A stretch of 5,459 nucleotides of DNA from Alphaproteobacteria bacterium (GTDB lineage Bacteria > Pseudomonadota > Alphaproteobacteria > Micavibrionales > CSBR16-224): the NCBI GenBank assembly GCA_006226225.1, contig SBHI01000018.1, positions 1 through 5,459 on the forward strand. Direction: 5' to 3'. The position numbers were made by a program, and so were the translations under genes. Position 1 is the stretch's first letter. Every line of letters starts with the position of its first letter. A model generated the notes under the pieces. It did no database searches and had not been told where the DNA came from. It saw only the letters and a list, made by a program, of their open reading frames with translations. Of the stretch, positions 1 to 5,073 are shown piece after piece.

Positions 1-63
1 CACCGTCAACATGCTGAAAACCAGTGCGGCTGAAAGGAAAAAACGTTTTTTTGACGGAATCAT
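1..63 (-). CDS. N-terminal fragment of an exported protein (signal peptide only in view)
   Basis: Reading leftward from an ATG at 61-63, 21 codons stay open to the window edge. They give MIPSKKRFFLSAALVFSMLT followed by V. This has the form of a Sec signal peptide: a short basic n-region (Lys5, Lys6, Arg7) followed by an uninterrupted hydrophobic core. On the minus strand AGAGG (plus-strand CCTCT at 73-77) lies 9 bases before the ATG, which is good Shine-Dalgarno placement and supports this start. The gene diverges from the one at 177. The mature protein is outside the window, so no function can be given; it could be periplasmic, outer-membrane or a lipoprotein. The call rests on the signal-peptide pattern plus the binding site and could be wrong, since only 63 bases are visible. 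Confidence 0.62.
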   Translation of the reverse strand, partial: MIPSKKRFFLSAALVFSMLTV

Positions 64-176
64 ATTTCTATACCTCTGCGCTTGCGTTTCGTCACGATGA
101 GGTGACATATTGTCTTGCATTATGTTTTTCCACCATGTTATACATATTCATTCTTTAAAACCAGCGGAGACATCAG
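64..176. promoter_or_regulatory. Divergent intergenic region between the leftward exported-protein gene and the gene at 177
   Basis: This 113-base AT-richer stretch should hold promoters for both flanking genes. For the rightward gene the best candidate is TATACA at 139-144, preceded by TG at 136-137 (extended -10 form), with a weak -35 TTGCAT at 115-120 and an 18-base spacer. The rightward Shine-Dalgarno is GGAGA at 166-170, six bases before the ATG at 177. The leftward Shine-Dalgarno is the complement of 73-77. I see no convincing leftward -35/-10 pair. An inverted repeat, GTCAC-N6-GTGAC, occupies 91-106. Assignments are by eye. Confidence 0.45.
91..106. repeat. Short inverted repeat GTCAC-N6-GTGAC, possible operator
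   Basis: GTCAC at 91-95 and GTGAC at 102-106 are perfect 5-base inverted arms around a 6-base spacer. A second short dyad, GACA-N3-TGTC at 104-114, overlaps its right arm. The site lies upstream of the candidate -35 of the gene at 177 and just upstream of the leftward ribosome binding site, where an activator or repressor dimer could touch both promoters. Five-base arms occur often by chance, so this is suggestive only. Confidence 0.25.
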
Positions 177-929
177 ATGCCTACAAACAAGGTTATAGAT
201 TATGTGTTAAAATTTCCAGAGGGTGATTTTCTTATCGCCGGCGGCGCACCGTATTTCATGCCGGAAGGCAGTGACAAAGCCTATCTGGGCTGGGGTGCGA
301 AAAAAGAGCTGATGGGCAAAATCCATCACAATATCGAGACAACCTCCGATCAATTCAAAAAATACGACCTGACCTATGAGATCGAGGATGGCGACCTGAT
401 TGCCGCGCGCCTGATTACGCCGTTCAACCGCAGCGCCGGAAAACTGGCGGATGACGCGACAGTGCAAAAACTGAATGATGATTTGCAAAACGGTCGTCTG
501 GAACTGCGCGGACGCCCGAACCCGCCGCATATCACCCGCGCGGCAAAATTCGGCGATGGTCGTTTGCTGCTGCTGGTCGAGGGGCTGGAGGAAAACACAC
601 GCCACACGCTGCTGATCGGCACACCCGGAAATTACGAACAGATCAAGCTGACCAACGGCGTTCAGGGTGGCAACAGTTTTTACTATAAAACCGAGGACGG
701 TGTTGACCTCGCCCTGCCCTATGGCTATGGCGGCCCGCAACCGGGCGAAACGCCGCAATATGGTGATGAATATCTGGCTTATCTGCCGCTGGACAATCCG
801 CGTGATTTCGACAGTTTCGGCATTGATATTGCCGCGCCCGATCCGCATCTGGACCCGTTCAGTAAAGAGCTGGAACAACAGCAGCGGCAAGCGCCGTCGC
901 AGGCATCGAAACAACGTTTTTCACGTTAA
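177..929 (+). CDS. Hypothetical protein, 250 aa, cytoplasmic, family not recognised
   Basis: I do not recognise this protein. The start is supported by GGAGA at 166-170, six bases before the ATG. There is no signal peptide or membrane segment and there are no cysteines, which suggests a soluble cytoplasmic protein. Residues 1-50 contain a Gly/aromatic-rich stretch (GGAPYF near 22-27, YLGWG at 36-40). Residues 60-185 alternate hydrophobic and charged positions in a way that suggests mostly beta structure, with a leucine-rich strand near 127-133. Residues 185-205 are rich in Gly, Pro and Tyr. The last 20 or so residues are Gln-, Ser- and Arg-rich and probably disordered. The ankyrin-repeat gene follows after 22 bases on the same strand, so the two are probably co-transcribed and may act together. 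A long antisense frame (207-914) is a shadow: it lacks the binding site and has low-complexity composition. Confidence 0.8.
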   Translation: MPTNKVIDYVLKFPEGDFLIAGGAPYFMPEGSDKAYLGWGAKKELMGKIHHNIETTSDQFKKYDLTYEIEDGDLIAARLITPFNRSAGKLADDATVQKLNDDLQNGRLELRGRPNPPHITRAAKFGDGRLLLLVEGLEENTRHTLLIGTPGNYEQIKLTNGVQGGNSFYYKTEDGVDLALPYGYGGPQPGETPQYGDEYLAYLPLDNPRDFDSFGIDIAAPDPHLDPFSKELEQQQRQAPSQASKQRFSR

Positions 930-951
930 TTTTTTAAGGTCGCGACCATCC

Positions 952-1785
952 ATGTCCATTCAGGAAGTATCAGGAAGGCTTGTTGATGCCGTCATGAAAA
1001 ATGACGTCGAGGCCGCGCGCGACTGTCTGCGCGCAGGCGCATCGCCTGATGTTTTTCTGAATACGACCGACGGCGATTATCAGCAATGTTCGCCGTTGAT
1101 GATTGCCGCCCTCAATAATAATGCCACCATGATTGACCTGCTGATCATGTATAATGCAGATGTCAACTGGATGAACCGTTACGGTGCCACGGCGCTGATT
1201 TATGCGGCCGAAGGCAAAAAGGCCAATGCCGCCGAGGCCCTTCTGGCAAAAGGGGCAGACCCCAATCTGACAAAAAACTGGGGCGGAACGCCGCTGCATT
1301 GGGCGGCGCGGCACGGCGAAACAAAGCTGTGCAAATTGCTGCTGCGCTTCGGTGCGGATGCCTCCATCAAAAACGAAAAGGGGCAGACCCCCGGCGGCTG
1401 GGCGGAAAAAGACGGGCATAAGGCGCTGGCCAATTATCTGGATCATGCCGCGGGCAGCTGGTTGCCCGCCTCCGGCAATAAAAACAGCATCGTTCACCGC
1501 ACCCTGCCCGCACCTGATACGGGCGTGACCTATATTTTCAATTTCAGCGCCATGACGCTGAGCAAGCTGACCAAAGATTTCGAAAGCGGCAAACTGACGA
1601 CAACCGATATGGCGTTTTCAGACCCCGCCGCCGAAAAGGATGTGATTACCACCGCCGCCAAGAAATTTAAAGAACAGGGCGGCAAATTGAACGAGGCGCT
1701 GTTCAGCCGCTCGCTCCATACCGTCACGCCGTTTTCACACGTGCCGCGTTACCGCCGCAGCATCAACCGGCGGAAACCTTCATGA
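952..1785 (+). CDS. Ankyrin-repeat protein, 277 aa, with an unassigned C-terminal domain
   Basis: Ankyrin repeats are roughly 33-residue helix-turn-helix units that bind protein partners. Residues 9-40 look like a degenerate capping repeat (LRAGASPDV). Clear repeats follow at about 44-76, 77-109 (ending LLAKGADPN) and 110-142 (the canonical GGTPLHWAARHGE with LLLRFGADA). A final partial repeat spans 143-165 (GQTPGGWAEKDGH). Residues 166-277 are not ankyrin: a Ser/Asn/Pro-containing linker, a short IFNF strand-like segment, then charged, probably helical sequence and a very basic tail (RYRRSINRRK). No signal peptide is seen, so it is probably cytoplasmic, although ankyrin proteins can also be secreted effectors. 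The frame stays open upstream to 667, inside the previous gene. The ATG at 952 is chosen because the ankyrin homology begins just after it and it avoids a long overlap. Its Shine-Dalgarno, AAGG at 936-939, is 12 bases away and so weak. The gene follows 177-929 by 22 bases as a likely operon and converges on lepA. Confidence 0.85.
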   Translation: MSIQEVSGRLVDAVMKNDVEAARDCLRAGASPDVFLNTTDGDYQQCSPLMIAALNNNATMIDLLIMYNADVNWMNRYGATALIYAAEGKKANAAEALLAKGADPNLTKNWGGTPLHWAARHGETKLCKLLLRFGADASIKNEKGQTPGGWAEKDGHKALANYLDHAAGSWLPASGNKNSIVHRTLPAPDTGVTYIFNFSAMTLSKLTKDFESGKLTTTDMAFSDPAAEKDVITTAAKKFKEQGGKLNEALFSRSLHTVTPFSHVPRYRRSINRRKPS

Positions 1786-1794
1786 TTTTACTGA

Positions 1795-3600
1795 TTACTC
1801 GTCACCCATTTTGAGAGCCGCGATGAAGGCGCTTTGCGGGATTTCGACATTGCCGTATTGGCGCATCTTTTTCTTACCCTTTTTCTGCTTTTCCAGCAGT
1901 TTGCGTTTCCGGCTGATATCACCGCCGTAACATTTCGCCGTGACATCCTTACGCAGGGCGGAGAGGGTTTCACGCGCGATGATCTTGCCGCCAATGGCCG
2001 CCTGAATAGCGATTTTAAACATCTGGCGGGGGATCAGGTCTTTCAGTCTTTCACAAAGCTGACGGCCGCGGCGGTCGGCCTGGCTGCGGTGGACAATCAT
2101 CGCCAGCGCATCGACAGGTTCGGCATTGACGAGAATGTTCATCTTGACCAGATCGCCTTCGCGGTAGCTGTCGATTTCGTAATCAAAGCTGGCATAGCCG
2201 CGGCTGACGGATTTCAGACGGTCATAAAAATCAAACACGACCTCGTTCAACGGCAGCAGATAAATCACCATCGCGCGGCCGCCAACATAGGTCAGCTCTA
2301 CCTGTTCGCCGCGCCGTTCCTGACACAGCGCCAGAATACCGCCGAGATATTCATCGGGCACAAAGATCGTCGCCTTAATCCAGGGTTCCTCGATATGTTC
2401 GACATAGACCGGATCGGGCATATCGGCGGGGTTGTAGAGCTCGATCTTTTCGCCCTTATTGGTATAGATGTGATAGACAACCGACGGCGCGGTCGGGATC
2501 AGATCCAGATCAAATTCGCGGTCAAGCCGTTCCTGAATAATCTCCATATGCAAGAGGCCAAGGAAGCCGCAGCGGAAACCGAGACCGAGCGCCATCGAGT
2601 TTTCCGGTTCGAAATGCAGGCTGGCATCATTCAGGGTCAGTTTGCCAAGGCTGTCGCGCAGCTTATCATATTCGCCGCTGTCAGAGGGGAACAGGCTGCA
2701 AAAGACCATCGGCACGGAGGGTTTGAAACCCGCCAGCTTGGTCGCGCAGCGTTTCTTTTCATGGGTGATGGTGTCACCGATGCTGGTTTCGGAAATATCC
2801 TTGATGCCGCAGGTCAGATAGCCCATCTCCCCCGCTGCCAGCATGCCTGTTTTGATATGTTTGGGCGTAAAGATACCGACATTCTCCGCATCATAGACCG
2901 CGCGGGTGTTCATGAAATAGAGTTTTTCCTTTTCGCGCATCATCCCCTCCATAATACGGACAAGGATGACCACGCCGAGATAAGGGTCGTACCAGCTATC
3001 GACCAGCAGCGCTTGCAGCTGTGCCTCGCGGTTGCCTTGCGGCGACGGCAGGCGGGTGACGATGGCCTCCAGCAATTCGGGGATGCCGACGCCGGTTTTG
3101 GCGGAAACTTCGATCGCGTCGGAGGCATCAATGCCGATCACATCTTCGATCTGGCGTTTGACGCGCTCGACATCCGAGGCAGGCAGATCGATCTTGTTAA
3201 TAACCGGAATAATCTCGTGGTTATTGTCGATGGCCTGATAGACATTGGCCAGCGTCTGCGCCTCGACCCCCTGCGTGGCATCAACAATCAGCAGCGAGCC
3301 TTCACAAGCGGCAAGCGAGCGGCTCACCTCATAAGCGAAATCGACATGGCCGGGCGTGTCCATCAGGTTCAGCTGATATTCCTGACCGTCAGCGGCCTTA
3401 TGCATCAGGCGCACGGTTTGCGCCTTGATGGTGATGCCGCGTTCGCGCTCAAGCTCCATCGAATCCAGCACCTGTTCCTTCATCTCGCGGTCGGTCAAGC
3501 CGCCGCAGGTTTGAATCAGGCGGTCGGCAAGTGTGGATTTGCCGTGATCAATATGCGCGATAATCGCGAAATTGCGGATATGTGACTGCTCCGTCGTCAT
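1795..3600 (-). CDS. lepA: Elongation factor 4 (LepA), ribosome back-translocating GTPase, 601 aa
   Basis: LepA/EF4 is a near-universal bacterial translation GTPase that binds ribosomes and promotes back-translocation or helps initiation and 30S biogenesis, especially under ionic stress. All GTPase motifs are present: the P-loop AHIDHGKS at 15-22, the switch I region RGITIKAQT at 54-62, DTPGH at 81-85 with the catalytic-type His85, NKID at 135-138 and SAK at 166-168. Domains II, III and V follow. The LepA-specific C-terminal domain occupies about the last 110 residues, with the diagnostic lysine-rich segment LRKDVTAKCYGGDISRKRK. At 601 residues it matches the family's usual length of about 600. 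The ATG at 3600 is preferred over an in-frame ATG at 3672 because LepA proteins begin just before the IRNFAIIAHIDHGKS block, and the longer form would overlap the divergent gene. The binding site is only weakly purine-rich (AAAAGAG). The gene appears monocistronic here: downstream is a convergent ankyrin gene, not lepB as in E. coli. Confidence 0.98.
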   Translation of the reverse strand: MTTEQSHIRNFAIIAHIDHGKSTLADRLIQTCGGLTDREMKEQVLDSMELERERGITIKAQTVRLMHKAADGQEYQLNLMDTPGHVDFAYEVSRSLAACEGSLLIVDATQGVEAQTLANVYQAIDNNHEIIPVINKIDLPASDVERVKRQIEDVIGIDASDAIEVSAKTGVGIPELLEAIVTRLPSPQGNREAQLQALLVDSWYDPYLGVVILVRIMEGMMREKEKLYFMNTRAVYDAENVGIFTPKHIKTGMLAAGEMGYLTCGIKDISETSIGDTITHEKKRCATKLAGFKPSVPMVFCSLFPSDSGEYDKLRDSLGKLTLNDASLHFEPENSMALGLGFRCGFLGLLHMEIIQERLDREFDLDLIPTAPSVVYHIYTNKGEKIELYNPADMPDPVYVEHIEEPWIKATIFVPDEYLGGILALCQERRGEQVELTYVGGRAMVIYLLPLNEVVFDFYDRLKSVSRGYASFDYEIDSYREGDLVKMNILVNAEPVDALAMIVHRSQADRRGRQLCERLKDLIPRQMFKIAIQAAIGGKIIARETLSALRKDVTAKCYGGDISRKRKLLEKQKKGKKKMRQYGNVEIPQSAFIAALKMGDE

Positions 3601-3664
3601 GCTCTTTTCATTATTCTTATAACGGTTTACACTATTTAGAATTCTACTGGAAGATAGTGAAATT
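3601..3664. promoter_or_regulatory. Divergent promoter region between lepA and the EF-hand gene
   Basis: Sixty-four AT-rich bases must drive both lepA (leftward) and the EF-hand gene (rightward). For the rightward gene, TAGAAT at 3637-3642 matches five of six positions of a -10 element, but the hexamer 17 bases upstream (TTCTTA, 3614-3619) is a poor -35. GGAAG at 3649-3653 is the rightward Shine-Dalgarno, 11 bases before the ATG. The TAGAAT-based promoter would leave a very short 5' leader. For lepA, TATAAG on the minus strand (complement of 3616-3621) is a possible -10 without a clear -35. TTTACA at 3626-3631 resembles a -35 but has no matching -10. Confidence 0.45.
3630..3659. repeat. Nested inverted repeat: outer CACTAT/ATAGTG arms around a TAGAATTCTA palindrome
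   Basis: CACTAT at 3630-3635 and ATAGTG at 3654-3659 are perfect inverted arms. Between them at 3637-3646 lies the perfect 10-base palindrome TAGAATTCTA. The outer arms extend imperfectly to about 8 of 10 matching positions. The structure covers the candidate rightward -10 and the Shine-Dalgarno, so a bound protein, or a hairpin in the transcript, could affect expression of the EF-hand gene and perhaps lepA. Dyads are easier to find by chance in AT-rich sequence. Confidence 0.35.
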
Positions 3665-4507
3665 ATGCGCAAGATACAATTGAATTTTTGGGTTTTCGTG
3701 TTTGGTGCGCTGATTTATTGCATTGCCGCCCTGCCCGCCCATGCCACGCGCGACCCTGTCGCACTGAAACCCGTGCCGGAAATGATGCGCGGTGTCTGGG
3801 CCGCGCCCGACTGTTTTGCGCCCGAAGAATGGCATTTTTATTCCGAATATTTCCGTTTCGACACCGGCAGCGATGGCGTGATTACCATGTCATCGGCGGC
3901 AACGCTGCAAAACAGGGACGGCTATGACGTGATCGGTTTTAACAGCCCGCGCGGCAGTTATATGCCCGCCCGCGTGCTGGAGGACGGCGTGCTGCAGATG
4001 GTGCGTCTGGAACAAGGTGCCAAACTGACCGCCAACTGGGATGATCTGGATGCCGCTGTCTATCAGGAATATATGCATTGCTTTGATACCGCCCTGCCTG
4101 TCGGGCTGGCAGATTTGATGACGGTCTCCGCCAAGCTGGACAGCGTTTACCCTGTGTGCCGCAACAGTATTGATAATGCTTGCAGTGAAAAACTGTTCAC
4201 GCTGTATATGCGAGACGGCCGCACCAGCCTGACGGAAGACGATATCCGCAAAATTTTGCAGGATACCGCGATGTTTGGCGGCTTGAACGGCACGAACAAT
4301 ACCTCCCGCCGCGATATCGAAAGCGTCGCGGCAGGATTGATGCAGATATTCGATTTGGACGGTTCCGGTGATATCCGCCTTGACGAGCTGCAATCCGTGA
4401 CAAATTTCTGGAGCCAGCCCGCGCTTTCCGGCATGCAGAAACACCGCCTGCAGAGTTTGCTGAAAGGGCTGCTGCCCTATTTTCCGGCATTGGAGACACG
4501 CAGATGA
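3665..4507 (+). CDS. Exported protein with one canonical EF-hand, 280 aa
   Basis: The N-terminus is a Sec signal peptide: MRK, a hydrophobic core at about 6-23, then the cleavage motif AHA (25-27) before Thr28. The mature protein should be periplasmic or secreted. Residues about 40-140 form a probably beta-rich domain starting GVWAAPDC (43-50) and ending near Cys139; I do not recognise it. The C-terminal part is helical and has a textbook EF-hand calcium loop, DLDGSGDIRLDE at 230-241, with Asp1, Asp3, Ser5, Gly6, Asp7 and Glu12 in place. Residues 182-193 (MRDGRTSLTEDD) look like a degenerate partner loop, as EF-hands usually pair. The four mature cysteines (50, 139, 165, 173) are even in number, which fits disulfides in an oxidising compartment. 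GGAAG at 3649-3653 is the likely binding site. The stop overlaps the start of the next exported-protein gene (ATGA), so the two are translationally coupled. Calcium binding is a family-based prediction; the actual role is unknown. Confidence 0.85.
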   Translation: MRKIQLNFWVFVFGALIYCIAALPAHATRDPVALKPVPEMMRGVWAAPDCFAPEEWHFYSEYFRFDTGSDGVITMSSAATLQNRDGYDVIGFNSPRGSYMPARVLEDGVLQMVRLEQGAKLTANWDDLDAAVYQEYMHCFDTALPVGLADLMTVSAKLDSVYPVCRNSIDNACSEKLFTLYMRDGRTSLTEDDIRKILQDTAMFGGLNGTNNTSRRDIESVAAGLMQIFDLDGSGDIRLDELQSVTNFWSQPALSGMQKHRLQSLLKGLLPYFPALETRR

Positions 4508-4980
4508 AACTGGTCGCCGGTCTGCTGATTGCCCTGCTCCTCCTGCTGCCGACGACCGCAGGGGCAACCTCGGCCTGTATGGAACAAACGCCGGAGCAGT
4601 TCGCCGCCACAAAAGCCGCATCGGATATGATTGTCCACGGCATCATTGAAGATTACGGCACGAGGGGTGTTCCCGGCGGCTGGACAGAGATCACAGTCAT
4701 CAAAAGCTATAAAGGCGATGCACCTGAAAAACTGCGCATCCACGGCTGGGCCAGTTACGAGATGCCGCTTTATAATTACGAGAAAGGTATGGAGCTGTTA
4801 TTGCTGCTGAAAAAAGACGGCGATAAATATGTGATGACCGACCTGACATGGAAGCAATGTGTTCCTTCCGTTATCTATCTGCCGCCGGAGGAGATGCTGC
4901 AAAACACCGACGGCACAGGCATGACACGTGCGGAATTTATCGACAAAGCCCTGCATCGCAGCGCAAAAACGGAAGAATAA
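4504..4980 (+). CDS. Small exported protein with two mature cysteines, 158 aa, possibly TIMP/NTR-like fold
   Basis: A signal peptide is clear: MK, a long Leu-rich core (3-15) and a cleavage site around AGA (19-21) or TSA (22-24). Cys25 follows closely, but the preceding residues do not make a good lipobox, so a soluble periplasmic protein is more likely than a lipoprotein. The mature part has Cys25, a strand-like SDMIVHGIIE (40-49), TEITVIKSYKG (61-71), a hydrophobic run after Lys94-Gly95 (GMELLLLLKK) and Cys119. An N-terminal Cys, a 'D-x-I-V-x-G' strand, a 'V-x-K-x-Y-K-G' strand, a 'G-x-x-L-L' strand and a late Cys are the order I associate with bacterial TIMP/netrin-like OB-fold domains; this is a weak, unsearched resemblance. 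The ATG overlaps the EF-hand gene's stop, and GGAG at 4492-4495 is eight bases upstream. Both products go to the same compartment, so they probably work together. Confidence 0.83.
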   Translation: MKLVAGLLIALLLLLPTTAGATSACMEQTPEQFAATKAASDMIVHGIIEDYGTRGVPGGWTEITVIKSYKGDAPEKLRIHGWASYEMPLYNYEKGMELLLLLKKDGDKYVMTDLTWKQCVPSVIYLPPEEMLQNTDGTGMTRAEFIDKALHRSAKTEE

Positions 4981-5011
4981 GCGCCGAAACTCTGGATTTC
5001 TGCCGTATTTA

Positions 5012-5020
5012 TGCTATATT
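5012..5020 (+). promoter_or_regulatory. Candidate extended -10 promoter of htpG
   Basis: TGCTATATT gives a TGn extension (5012-5014) and a TATATT -10 (5015-5020) about 54 bases before the htpG ATG. The -35 region is poor: TGGATT at 4993-4998 with a 16-base spacer matches three of six. The CTATATTTTG segment also partly fits the alphaproteobacterial RpoH -10 pattern, but no CTTG-type -35 is present. A heat-shock sigma dependence is therefore not supported from sequence alone. No intrinsic terminator separates this region from the preceding gene, so read-through from the exported-protein pair is possible. Confidence 0.4.
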
Positions 5021-5073
5021 TTGTGCGGAATCACACAATCAAACCGACAAAATAGCGAAGAAGGATAAAAATT

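Noticed and set aside
38..51. AAAAAACGTTTTTT palindrome near the left edge, possible terminator or operator
   Set aside because: It falls inside the start of the leftward signal-peptide gene, where it simply encodes the Lys-Lys-Arg-Phe-Phe stretch. The stem has only one G-C step.
207..914. A 235-codon open frame on the minus strand antisense to the gene at 177
   Set aside because: The plus-strand gene has a good Shine-Dalgarno and globular composition. The antisense frame is Gln/Arg/Ile-biased, with no recognisable start context or domain.
667..951. In-frame upstream extension of the ankyrin gene to an ATG at 667
   Set aside because: The extra 95 residues are highly basic, lie inside the preceding gene in another frame, and have no ankyrin similarity. 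The ATG at 952 leads directly into the ankyrin region.
1834..3585. A 583-codon open frame on the plus strand, antisense to nearly all of lepA
   Set aside because: lepA is unmistakable on the opposite strand. The antisense translation is rich in Ala, Asp, Gln, His and Ile with no domain, and it begins at an ATG without a binding site. Long antisense openness follows from lepA codon choice.
3601..3672. In-frame upstream extension of LepA by 24 residues to an ATG at 3672
   Set aside because: LepA family members start right before the P-loop region, and the extension would overlap the divergent EF-hand gene's start and remove the promoter space.
3890..4621. A 243-codon minus-strand frame across the exported-protein pair
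   Set aside because: It would contradict two well-formed signal-peptide proteins, one with a perfect EF-hand, that use the canonical ATGA overlap.
5021..5038. TTGTG-N8-CACAA inverted repeat just after the htpG -10, superficially like a lac-type operator
   Set aside because: The arms are only five bases and AT-rich, no regulator context is present, and the resemblance is probably chance.
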